49,438 nucleotides of DNA from the NCBI RefSeq assembly GCF_000331005.1, contig NZ_AEJB01000313.1, forward strand, positions 1 to 49,438, read 5' to 3'. Below the pieces are notes generated by a model, which was given only the letters and a program-made list of their open reading frames with translations, did not search any database and was not told the origin of the DNA. Positions 16,668 through 23,730 of this stretch are shown piece by piece (the stretch's first letter is position 1; every line of letters starts with the position of its first letter). The translations under genes and the position numbers were made by a program. This DNA comes from Streptomyces turgidiscabies Car8 (GTDB taxonomy: Bacteria; Actinomycetota; Actinomycetes; Streptomycetales; Streptomycetaceae).

Positions 16668-17324
16668 GTGCTCTTGCTCGCTCTGGATACCGCCACCCCG
16701 GCCGTCACGGTCGCCCTGCACGACGGGACGGCCGTCGTCGCCGCGTCGAGCCAGGTCGACGCGCGCCGGCACGGGGAACTGCTGCTGCCCGCCGTCGACC
16801 GGATCCTCGCCGAGGCGGGCACGGGCCTCGACGCCGTCACCGGCATCGTCGTCGGCATCGGCCCCGGCCCCTACACCGGGCTGCGCGTCGGCCTGATGAC
16901 CGCCGACACCTTCGGACTGGCGCTCGGCGTCCCCGTCCACGGAGTCTGCACGCTGGACGGCCTCGCGTACGCCGCCGACGTCCCCGACGGCCCCTTCGTC
17001 GTGGCGACCGACGCCCGCCGCAAGGAGGTCTACTGGGCGCGTTACAGCGACTCCCGTACGAGGGTGACCGAGCCGTCCGTCGACCGGCCGGCGGACATCG
17101 CCGACCAGGTCGCGGGCCTGCCGGCCGTCGGCGCGGGTGCCCTGCTCTACCCGGACACCTTCCCGGCCGCGCACGCGCCCGAGCACGTCTCCGCGGCGGC
17201 CCTCGCCTCGCTGGCCGCCGAACGGCTGGCGGCGGGCGTCGAACTGCCCGAACCCCGGCCCCTCTACCTGCGCCGCCCCGACGCCCAGGTCCCCAAGAAC
17301 TACAAGGTGGTCACCCCCAAGTGA
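16668..17324 (+). CDS. tsaB: tRNA t6A biosynthesis protein TsaB
   Basis: TsaB is the inactive TsaD paralogue that dimerises with TsaD and scaffolds the t6A complex with TsaE. It has the ASKHA-fold opening LLLALDTATPAVTVAL, the HGELLLPAVDRIL segment, and the glycine-rich GIGPGPYTGLRVGL. The 218-residue length is normal for the family. GTG 16668 fits the fold, which starts almost at residue 1, and the leaderless promoter. Its stop overlaps the rimI start by four bases (GTGA), so tsaB, rimI and tsaD form one translationally coupled operon. Confidence 0.94.
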   Translation: MLLLALDTATPAVTVALHDGTAVVAASSQVDARRHGELLLPAVDRILAEAGTGLDAVTGIVVGIGPGPYTGLRVGLMTADTFGLALGVPVHGVCTLDGLAYAADVPDGPFVVATDARRKEVYWARYSDSRTRVTEPSVDRPADIADQVAGLPAVGAGALLYPDTFPAAHAPEHVSAAALASLAAERLAAGVELPEPRPLYLRRPDAQVPKNYKVVTPK

Positions 17325-17968
17325 CGACTGCCGTGCTGCGCGAGATGCGCTGGTGGGACATCGAGCCCGTGCTGGAGCTGGAGAAGGACCTCTTCCCCGA
17401 GGACGCCTGGTCGCGGGGCATGTTCTGGTCGGACCTGGCCCACGCGCGGGGACCGGACGCGACCCGGCGGTACTTCGTCGCCGAGGAAGCCGAGGACGCC
17501 GAGGGTGCCCCGGCGGGCGGCAGGAAGATCATCGGATACGCGGGTCTCGCCACCGCCGGTACAGAATCCGACAGCGGCTCCGCCACGGGGGCCGACGTCC
17601 AGACGATCGCCGTCGCCCGCGAGCACTGGGGCACCGGCCTCGGCGCCCTGCTGCTGACCGAACTGCTGCGGGCGGCCACCGCGTTCGAGTGCGCCGAGGT
17701 GATGCTGGAGTGCCGGGTGGACAACGTGCGCGCGCAGAAGCTGTACGAGAGGTTCGGCTTCGAGGCGATCGGTTTCCGGCGCGGCTACTACCAGCCGGGG
17801 AACGTCGACGCCCTGGTGATGCGGCTGCGTGACCCCTCGGCATCGGTGCCGGTGCGAGAGGCCGACGAGCAGCCGGCCGGCGTACAGGGAACCGGTGTAC
17901 GGCAGACCGGCGTACAGGAAACCGACGTACAGGAAATCGACGTACAAGGAACCGAGAGCAATGGCTGA
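17321..17968 (+). CDS. rimI: GNAT acetyltransferase RimI with repetitive tail
   Basis: RimI acetylates protein N-termini, classically ribosomal protein S18. The GNAT fold is complete: [23 protein letters not shown] at the start, the acetyl-CoA loop in [15 protein letters not shown], and [18 protein letters not shown] near residue 140. The body ends at about residue 165 ([11 protein letters not shown]). A further 45 residues form an unusual tail, with [20 protein letters not shown] and DVQGT encoded by 15-bp tandem repeats. The usual family length is about 150-170 residues, so the tail is extra. It overlaps tsaB by 4 bp and tsaD by 8 bp. Confidence 0.92.
   Translation: MTTAVLREMRWWDIEPVLELEKDLFPEDAWSRGMFWSDLAHARGPDATRRYFVAEEAEDAEGAPAGGRKIIGYAGLATAGTESDSGSATGADVQTIAVAREHWGTGLGALLLTELLRAATAFECAEVMLECRVDNVRAQKLYERFGFEAIGFRRGYYQPGNVDALVMRLRDPSASVPVREADEQPAGVQGTGVRQTGVQETDVQEIDVQGTESNG
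17881..17955 (+). repeat. Five tandem 15-bp repeats in the end of rimI
   Basis: Units are about CGTACAGGAAACCGA, starting at 17881, 17896, 17911, 17926 and 17941. They are in frame and encode pentapeptides of the form (V)Q-E/G-T/I-D/G-V. Each contains an AGGAA-like core; the last copy's AAGGA (17946-17950) is the probable tsaD ribosome binding site. The array could have grown by duplication of that site. Confidence 0.85.
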
Positions 17969-19049
17969 CTCCAAGGACGTTCCGCTCGTCCTCGGCATCG
18001 AGACCTCATGTGACGAGACCGGCGTCGGTGTCGTCCGGGGGACCACGCTCCTCGCGGACGCCATCGCGTCCAGCGTCGACGAGCACGCCCGCTTCGGGGG
18101 TGTCGTGCCCGAGGTCGCCTCCCGCGCGCACCTCGAAGCCATGGTGCCCACCATCGAGCGGGCGCTGAAGGAAGCGGGGGTGAGCGCGAAAGACCTCGAC
18201 GGCATCGCCGTCACCGCCGGTCCCGGGCTCGCGGGCGCGCTTCTGGTCGGGGTCTCGGCGGCGAAGGCGTACGCCTACGCGCTGGGCAAGCCGCTTTACG
18301 GCGTGAACCATCTCGCCTCCCACATCTGCGTCGACCAGCTGGAACACGGGCCGCTGCCCGAGCCGACGATGGCCCTGCTGGTCAGCGGCGGCCACTCCTC
18401 GCTCCTGCTCTCCGCCGACATCACCTCGGACGTACGGCCGCTGGGCGCGACCATCGACGACGCGGCCGGCGAGGCCTTCGACAAGATCGCCCGGGTGCTG
18501 AACCTCGGCTTCCCCGGCGGTCCGGTCATCGACCGGTACGCGCGCGAGGGCGACCCGAAGGCCATCGCGTTCCCGCGCGGGCTGACCGGGCCGCGCGATC
18601 CGGCGTACGACTTCTCCTTCTCCGGGCTCAAGACGTCCGTGGCCCGCTGGATCGAGGCGAAGCGGGCGGCGGGGGAGGAGGTGCCGGTGCGTGACGTGTC
18701 GGCCTCCTTCCAGGAGGCGGTGGTCGACGTGCTGACCCGGAAGGCGGTGCGGGCCTGCAAGGACGAGGGCGTCGACCACCTGATGATCGGTGGAGGCGTG
18801 GCCGCCAACTCCCGGCTGCGGGCGCTCGCCCAGGAACGCTGCGAGGCGGCCGGTATCCGCCTGAGGGTGCCCCGGCCCAAGTTGTGCACGGACAACGGCG
18901 CGATGGTGGCCGCGCTGGGCGCCGAGATGGTCGCCCGCAACCGGGCTCCCTCAGACTGGGACCTGTCGGCGGACTCGTCGCTGCCGGTGACCGACCCGCA
19001 CGTGCCCGGCCATTCCCATGCGGTGAGTGAGGGGAACCTGTACCCGTGA
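17961..19049 (+). CDS. tsaD: tRNA threonylcarbamoyltransferase TsaD
   Basis: TsaD is the catalytic subunit that transfers threonylcarbamoyl from its adenylate to A37 of tRNA. It has [47 protein letters not shown], the metal-binding HxxxH of [27 protein letters not shown], and [15 protein letters not shown] with the C-terminal metal ligand. The 362-residue length is normal. ATG 17961 overlaps the rimI stop by 8 bp, with AAGGA at 17946-17950 as ribosome binding site. Its own stop overlaps the start of the next gene (GTGA at 19046). Confidence 0.96.
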   Translation: MADSKDVPLVLGIETSCDETGVGVVRGTTLLADAIASSVDEHARFGGVVPEVASRAHLEAMVPTIERALKEAGVSAKDLDGIAVTAGPGLAGALLVGVSAAKAYAYALGKPLYGVNHLASHICVDQLEHGPLPEPTMALLVSGGHSSLLLSADITSDVRPLGATIDDAAGEAFDKIARVLNLGFPGGPVIDRYAREGDPKAIAFPRGLTGPRDPAYDFSFSGLKTSVARWIEAKRAAGEEVPVRDVSASFQEAVVDVLTRKAVRACKDEGVDHLMIGGGVAANSRLRALAQERCEAAGIRLRVPRPKLCTDNGAMVAALGAEMVARNRAPSDWDLSADSSLPVTDPHVPGHSHAVSEGNLYP

Positions 19050-19300
19050 CCGTCGCGTTGATGTGGGAGGCGCGGGCCGTCGAGGGTCGCGGGGACGAAC
19101 TCCTCGCCTGGGCACGGGCGCAGACCCTGCCGACGGAACCCCTGCGCCGCGAGACCCTCCGGGCACCACAGGACCGCGTCCTCGTCATCACGTGGTGGGA
19201 CGCGGACTACGAGGCCGAACTGCCCGAACTCGCCGAGCCGGACGGGGGGTTGGCGGCCAGGGCGGTGCACCGGTGGCGGTTTGAGGTGGTGGGCCAGTGA
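19046..19300 (+). CDS. Small conserved-looking protein, 84 residues
   Basis: The gene starts at GTG 19046, overlapping the tsaD stop, so it is coupled to the t6A operon. The product ([20 protein letters not shown] ... HRWRFEVVG) has a beta-alpha-beta character: [21 protein letters not shown] then [12 protein letters not shown]. This looks like a small ferredoxin-like (ABM-type) fold, though no family is certain. It has no export signal. I recall similar genes directly after tsaD in Streptomyces but no function. Confidence 0.75.
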   Translation: MTVALMWEARAVEGRGDELLAWARAQTLPTEPLRRETLRAPQDRVLVITWWDADYEAELPELAEPDGGLAARAVHRWRFEVVGQ

Positions 19301-19349
19301 TGTTCCCGTCTCCCGTCGAGGATTGGGCAACGCCTGTTCCGCCCGCGCG

Positions 19350-19631
19350 ATGGTGACCACCCTGGTGGGGTTCGCCATCGCCGTGGGACTCGTCGGCCAA
19401 GGGGTTGTCCAGCTTTTCCGGCGCAGAACCCCGGCAGAGCCGTCCGAGGGCAGGGGCCGGATGGGCGCGTGGTCGGACATTCTGTTCGGCGTCGGGCTCG
19501 CGCTCGGTACGGCGGCGCGCGTCCCTCACGGACACCGTCACCTGTGGGACGACGTGCTTCTCGGACCGGCCCTCGGCTGCGTACTCGTCGGGGTCCTGCT
19601 GTACGTGGGGCCACGGCGGGTGAGCCGGTGA
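19350..19631 (+). CDS. Small membrane protein, two predicted helices
   Basis: This 93-residue product has hydrophobic segments at about 4-20 (LVGFAIAVGLVGQGVVQLF) and 66-88 (VLLGPALGCVLVGVLLYVG), joined by a polar loop. No family is recognised. The start is uncertain. ATG 19350 begins right at the first helix but lacks a clear ribosome binding site; TTG 19281, which overlaps the previous gene, is the alternative. Its stop overlaps the next GTG (19628), part of a run of small overlapping genes downstream of tsaD. Confidence 0.6.
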   Translation: MVTTLVGFAIAVGLVGQGVVQLFRRRTPAEPSEGRGRMGAWSDILFGVGLALGTAARVPHGHRHLWDDVLLGPALGCVLVGVLLYVGPRRVSR

Positions 19632-19927
19632 CCGGCCGGCCGTTCCGTGGAGAACCGGGTATCTCCGTGCGTCGCGACCGAGTCGCCGTGGTCGCCACCC
19701 TGACCTTCTTCGGCGCGCTCTCGGCCTGGCTGCTGCCCGACGGTTGGAGACTGGCCTCCCTGCCCCTCGCCCTGATCTGCGCGACGATCGCCCAGCGGTC
19801 GTGGGCGGGCGCGCTGCGAAGAGGCCTGCCGGAGGCGACGGCGGAGGAAACGGCCACGAGTGACGTGAGTGAATCGTCCTGGAACCGGGCGAGGCGACCG
19901 TCCCCGGAGGGCAGCCATGGCCGTTGA
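19628..19927 (+). CDS. Small membrane protein, 99 residues
   Basis: The gene is coupled to the preceding one by a GTGA overlap. The product has a basic N-terminus (VRRDRV), then two hydrophobic stretches separated by a short turn (VAVVATLTFFGALSAWLLP and LASLPLALICATIA). A polar, acidic-basic C-terminus of about 40 residues follows. It is probably an inner membrane hairpin with a cytoplasmic tail. The family is unknown. It overlaps the next gene by 11 bp. Confidence 0.65.
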   Translation: MTGRPFRGEPGISVRRDRVAVVATLTFFGALSAWLLPDGWRLASLPLALICATIAQRSWAGALRRGLPEATAEETATSDVSESSWNRARRPSPEGSHGR

Positions 19928-20156
19928 CCCGAACTCCGTCCGGGGCCGCATCCTCTACGCGTCCCCCGCCAACTCCCGGGCGTTGCTGCTGTTCCGCCTG
20001 CTCTTCTGGAGCACCGGTTCGATCCTCGCCGCGCTCACGCCCGTCTACAACAGCGGTGCCCCGGTGTGGATCTGGCCGCCGGCCCTCGTGGCCTGTCTCC
20101 TCATGGCCGGCCAGACCCTGGGTGCGATGCGGCGCCGGGCGTCCGGGACGCCGTGA
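19917..20156 (+). CDS. Small membrane protein, 79 residues
   Basis: ATG 19917 follows a strong GGAGGG. Two hydrophobic segments are clear (ALLLFRLLFWSTGSILAAL and VWIWPPALVACLLMAGQTLG). No family is recognised. Its last 56 bases are antisense to the end of the methyltransferase gene on the other strand, so the two transcripts overlap tail to tail. Confidence 0.65.
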   Translation: MAVDPNSVRGRILYASPANSRALLLFRLLFWSTGSILAALTPVYNSGAPVWIWPPALVACLLMAGQTLGAMRRRASGTP

Positions 20157-20925
20157 TCGCCACCGTCGTGTAGTTCACCGTGAGGTCGCCGCCCAGCGCG
20201 TCGAGCGCGGTGCCGGTCGCGGTCAGGAGCTCCGTCAGCCGGGTGGGTGGGAGTCGGGCGGCGCGGCCGTGGGTGGGGAGTAGGTCCAGCCACTCGTCGC
20301 GGGTGTACGTGTGCTTCCACTCGTACCACCACTCCTCCGGCTCGCCGAACGCGCCGCCCGTCTGCCGTATCCCGTCGGCCGCCTCGGCGAACAGGGGCGC
20401 GTACGTGTCCAGGGCGGGCTTCCTCCAGAGGTTGGGGGTGTCCGGGAGGACCCGGTCATGGACCTCGGCGAAGGCGTCGGTGACTGCGGGGGAGGGCTGG
20501 AACACGTTCCAGAACAGGGCGAGTCGACCCCCGCGCCGCAGCACCTGAGCCGCCTTCGCCGCGCCGGCGACCGCGTCCACCCAGTGCCAGGCCTGCGCGG
20601 AGACGACCGCGTCGAAGGCCCGCCCGGCGGGGTCCCACTCCTCGAACGCCGCCACCTCCACCTCGACCCCGCTCCGCCGAGCCAACTCGGCCATCCGTGC
20701 GTCGACCTCCACCCCGAGCACCCGGCACCCCGCCGCCAGGAACTGCCGGGCGACGATGCCGGTACCGATCCCTACGTCCAGCAGGTCGGGGCCGGGGGAC
20801 ATGCTGAAGATCCGGTGCACCAGGGCGTCGGGGTAGCGGGGGCGGGCCCGGTCGTAGCGGTCGGCTTCGGCGCCGAACGACCTTGCTGGACTTAGTAGTT
20901 GACGGAACCCGTCCTCGCTGCCCAC
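20101..20925 (-). CDS. Class I SAM-dependent methyltransferase
   Basis: This 274-residue methyltransferase has the glycine-rich SAM motif LLDVGIGTGIVARQFLAAG, an acidic ribose-binding position (VLGVEVDARMAELA), and motif II-IV FDAVVSAQAWHWVD followed by LRRGGRLALFWN. These are hallmarks of the UbiE/Methyltransf_11 group, which acts on small molecules; the substrate is unknown. It starts at GTG 20925 with AAGGGA upstream on its strand. Its 3' end overlaps the convergent small membrane protein gene by 56 bp. Confidence 0.85.
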   Translation of the reverse strand: MGSEDGFRQLLSPARSFGAEADRYDRARPRYPDALVHRIFSMSPGPDLLDVGIGTGIVARQFLAAGCRVLGVEVDARMAELARRSGVEVEVAAFEEWDPAGRAFDAVVSAQAWHWVDAVAGAAKAAQVLRRGGRLALFWNVFQPSPAVTDAFAEVHDRVLPDTPNLWRKPALDTYAPLFAEAADGIRQTGGAFGEPEEWWYEWKHTYTRDEWLDLLPTHGRAARLPPTRLTELLTATGTALDALGGDLTVNYTTVAITASRTPGAASHPGSGRP

Positions 20926-21219
20926 GTCTGGTCCCTTCCCCTGGTCATCAAGTGCTCCGACAACTGGCGCAACGACTCGACGAAGGCGGCCGTTCCCGTC
21001 AGTTCGGCCCGCAGCCACCTGACGTACCGCGAAAAATTTCCGCGACCCCTTCAACCTTTCCGTCCCGAACACGCTCAAGAACAGGTGAGACAGAGACCTG
21101 TGATGTGCGTGATGCGCATGAGGCGTGTGAGGGGCGTGATGCGTATGAGGCATGTATGCCCTTGCGGCAGATGAGCCAGTGGCAGCGAGCCATACGCGGG
21201 ACGGGAAAAGGGAGGGTGG
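20926..21219. other. Divergent intergenic region with imperfect direct repeats
   Basis: This 294-bp region carries the promoters of the methyltransferase (left) and the sigma factor (right). It contains CGCGAAAAATTTCCGCG (21028-21044), a near-palindrome in an otherwise GC-rich setting. It also has a 20-bp direct repeat, 18/20 identical, at 21109-21128 and 21136-21155. No gene is apparent. Confidence 0.5.
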
Positions 21220-21723
21220 ATGTCGGCGACGGTCCGGCAGCGGGACTTCGAGGAGTACGCGCGGGCCGGCGGACAGCGGCTGTACCGGACGGCGTATCTG
21301 CTCTGCGGCGACCGCGAACACGCCCGTGACCTCGTGCAGTCCACGCTGGCCCGGCTCTTCCAGCACTGGCACCGGGCCAGCCGCGCCGAGCACCTCGACG
21401 CCTACGCCCGTACCGTCCTGACCCGGCTGTTCCTGCACGAGCGGCGCCGCCGGCTGCGCGACCTGCTCGCCCACGCCCGCCCCGACCCCGTACCCGCCGC
21501 ACCCAGACCCGATCTGCGCGTCACCCTCATGGCCGCGCTCGGTCAACTCCCGCCCAGGGCAAGGGCGATGGTCGTCCTGCGCTACTGGGAGGACCTGAGC
21601 GTGTCGGAGGTGGCCGCACAGCTGCGGTGCAGCGAGTCCACCGTCAAGAGCCAGTGCTCCCGTTCCCTGACCCGGCTGCGCGCGGTGCTGGGGGAGGCCC
21701 ATGTGTACACCGCCGAGTACTGA
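21220..21723 (+). CDS. SigE-family ECF sigma factor
   Basis: This 167-residue ECF sigma factor belongs to the actinobacterial SigE-like group. Region 2 reads DFEEYARAGGQRLYRTAYLLCGDREHARDLVQSTLARLF. Region 4 has LPPRARAMVVLRYWEDLSVSEVAAQLRCSESTVKSQCSRSLTRLR with a normal helix-turn-helix. The regions are joined by a short linker and there is no extra C-terminal domain. ATG 21220 has a GGAGGG just upstream. The following two genes encode a membrane protein and a DUF3152 protein, a common neighbourhood for this group. The target promoter is unknown. Confidence 0.9.
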   Translation: MSATVRQRDFEEYARAGGQRLYRTAYLLCGDREHARDLVQSTLARLFQHWHRASRAEHLDAYARTVLTRLFLHERRRRLRDLLAHARPDPVPAAPRPDLRVTLMAALGQLPPRARAMVVLRYWEDLSVSEVAAQLRCSESTVKSQCSRSLTRLRAVLGEAHVYTAEY

Positions 21724-21815
21724 ATCCCCGTACCCCTGGGCCCCCGGGACGCCTTGCCCCCACATCCCCTGTCACCCGTATCCGCCGTACGTCGCCAGTG
21801 CTGAGAGGAGCATCC

Positions 21816-22814
21816 GTGCACGACATGCCACCCGGCCGCCCGCACGGGCCCGAGCCGGACGCCGGGCCCGACGACGCGGTCGTCGGGGAGCTGAGGGAAC
21901 TGATGGAGCGGGCCGCCGCCGGTCTCGCCCCGCTGCCCGATCTGTCGCAGGAGGCGGTACGCCTCGGCAGGCGCCGCCGGGTCAGGGCGCGGGCCGCCGT
22001 GGCCGGTGCGGTGACCGGGGTCCTCGCGATCGGCGGCGTCGGCTCGGCCGTGCTCGGCGGCCTGGGGGACAACGCGTCCGCGCCCGTCGGTCCGGCGGTC
22101 GCACCGCCCGCCGTGCCCTCCGTCACGCCACCCTCACCCTCACCGTCACCGCCGGCATCGACCGCGCCGGTCCCGGCGGCGACGGGCACGGCGGAGTCCG
22201 CCCACAGGATGCGGACGGCCAAGGCGCTGACCCGGGCGCTGGGCCAGTTGATCGGGACCGTGACCCTGGACGACAAGGGTCTCTTCGCCGGCCGGGCCGC
22301 AGGGCACACCTTCCCCGTGACGTTGCGGGTCGAGCCCGGGTCGGACGCCCTCGTCGTATGCCCGGACCCGCCCGAGACGGCCGTCACCTGCCGTACGGCG
22401 TGGCTGGCCGACCGGATCGAGGCGCGGGTCGTCGTGGCGGGCGGCACCCTGTGGGGCGGCAGGTCCGTCAGCGTCAGCTTCCTCTACGCGGACAGCACCG
22501 TGGAGCTGACCGTCGGCCCGGACACCGCCGCGAGGGTCTCTCCGCCTGTGAGCGCCGACCAGCTGGTGGCGGCGGCGGGCACCTCGGCCCTGCTGGCCGA
22601 GGTGAAGGCCGAGATCGAGGACCAGGCGCTGTACGAGGCGGATGCCCACCGGGCGAGCCCCGCGGTCGGGGCATCCCTCGCCCCGCCCGACAACACCGAG
22701 GCTCCTACACCCCAGGCCCCCACACCCCAGCCCTACGCCGCCGAGCCCTCCTCGGCGAGTGACCAGAGCAGTGCCTCCAGTACTAGTGAGACAGGCGGTT
22801 CCCCCGATGAGTGA
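21816..22814 (+). CDS. Single-pass membrane protein linked to the sigma factor
   Basis: This 332-residue protein has a cytoplasmic N-terminus of about 65 residues (GELRELMERAAAGLAPLPDL..EAVRLGRRRRVRARA), one transmembrane helix (AVAGAVTGVLAIGGVGSAVL), a Pro/Ser/Thr-rich linker, and an extracellular domain. The topology matches that of membrane anti-sigma factors, but the N-terminal segment lacks a clear zinc-binding anti-sigma motif. GTG 21816 is preceded by GAGGAG (21805-21810). It overlaps the next gene by 8 bp (ATGAGTGA). A role in controlling the neighbouring sigma factor is inferred only from position and topology. Confidence 0.65.
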   Translation: MHDMPPGRPHGPEPDAGPDDAVVGELRELMERAAAGLAPLPDLSQEAVRLGRRRRVRARAAVAGAVTGVLAIGGVGSAVLGGLGDNASAPVGPAVAPPAVPSVTPPSPSPSPPASTAPVPAATGTAESAHRMRTAKALTRALGQLIGTVTLDDKGLFAGRAAGHTFPVTLRVEPGSDALVVCPDPPETAVTCRTAWLADRIEARVVVAGGTLWGGRSVSVSFLYADSTVELTVGPDTAARVSPPVSADQLVAAAGTSALLAEVKAEIEDQALYEADAHRASPAVGASLAPPDNTEAPTPQAPTPQPYAAEPSSASDQSSASSTSETGGSPDE

Positions 22815-23715
22815 GCAACGACGTGCGCCGAACCGGACGGGCCGCCTGATCGCGTTACGGCGGCGGCGCAGGCGCCGGACCCGTATCGGCGCGATCGGCG
22901 CCACGGTCTGCCTCGCCGCGCTCGGTACGGCGGCCGTGCCGATCCTCCTGCCCCGGCTGCTGCCGGACAGCGCGTCGCAGTCCCGCTCCCCGGAGGCGGT
23001 TCGGACAACGACCCAGCCCGCCCCGGGTGCCGGGACGGACGGCACGAGTCAGCCCCCGGACGACTCCACCGCCGGCGCGGCCCCCGCCCCGTCCGAGTCG
23101 CCCAAGTCCCCCGACAGCAAAGGCACTTCGGGGTCCGGAACGGCCACCCAGCCCACCATCCCCGTCTCGGGCCCCGGCACCTTCGACACGGCTCCGGTCA
23201 CCGGCACCGGGTCCGCCTCCGGGACCCCCTTCCGCGTCCAGGTCGAGAAGGGCGCGGGCGTCGACCCGGCGGACGCCGCCCGGCAGATCGGAGTGATTCT
23301 CAACGACCGGCGCGGCTGGGGCCGGGCCGGTGCCCGCTTCCGCCAAGTCACCGGACCAGAGGCGGAGTTGACGTTCCGTGTCGCCACCGCGAAGACCACG
23401 GACAAGCTGTGCGACGTACGGCAGGCGGACCACATAGGCGAGGTCAACTGCCGTACGGGCTCCGACGTCGTGATCAACCTCAAGCGCTGGCAGCTGGGTT
23501 CCCCCGAGTTCGACGGGCCGCCGGTCGAGTACCGGGCCCTCATCGTCAACCACGAGGTCGGCCACTGGCTGGGTCGCGGACACGAGACCTGCCCGGGTCC
23601 CGGCCGCCCCGCGCCCGCGATGATGCAGCAGATCGACGGGCTCAAGGGCTGTGTGTCCAACGCCTGGCCGTACGACACGCGGGGCCGCTACCTGAGCGGC
23701 CCCGCCGTCCCGTGA
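22807..23715 (+). CDS. DUF3152 putative zinc metalloprotease
   Basis: This 302-residue protein has a very basic N-terminus, then a membrane segment at about residues 25-45, a Pro/Ser/Thr-rich spacer, and a DUF3152 domain (about 140-300). The domain contains the zinc-protease-like signature VNHEVGHWLGRGHETC (HExxHxxxxxH type), the expected metal and base residues. Two Cys pairs probably form disulfides outside the membrane. ATG 22807 overlaps the previous stop. It is convergent with the GH3 gene 15 bp away. Proteolytic activity is inferred from the motif; substrates are unknown. Confidence 0.85.
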   Translation: MSEQRRAPNRTGRLIALRRRRRRRTRIGAIGATVCLAALGTAAVPILLPRLLPDSASQSRSPEAVRTTTQPAPGAGTDGTSQPPDDSTAGAAPAPSESPKSPDSKGTSGSGTATQPTIPVSGPGTFDTAPVTGTGSASGTPFRVQVEKGAGVDPADAARQIGVILNDRRGWGRAGARFRQVTGPEAELTFRVATAKTTDKLCDVRQADHIGEVNCRTGSDVVINLKRWQLGSPEFDGPPVEYRALIVNHEVGHWLGRGHETCPGPGRPAPAMMQQIDGLKGCVSNAWPYDTRGRYLSGPAVP

Positions 23716-23730
23716 GCCGACCGGGCGGGA

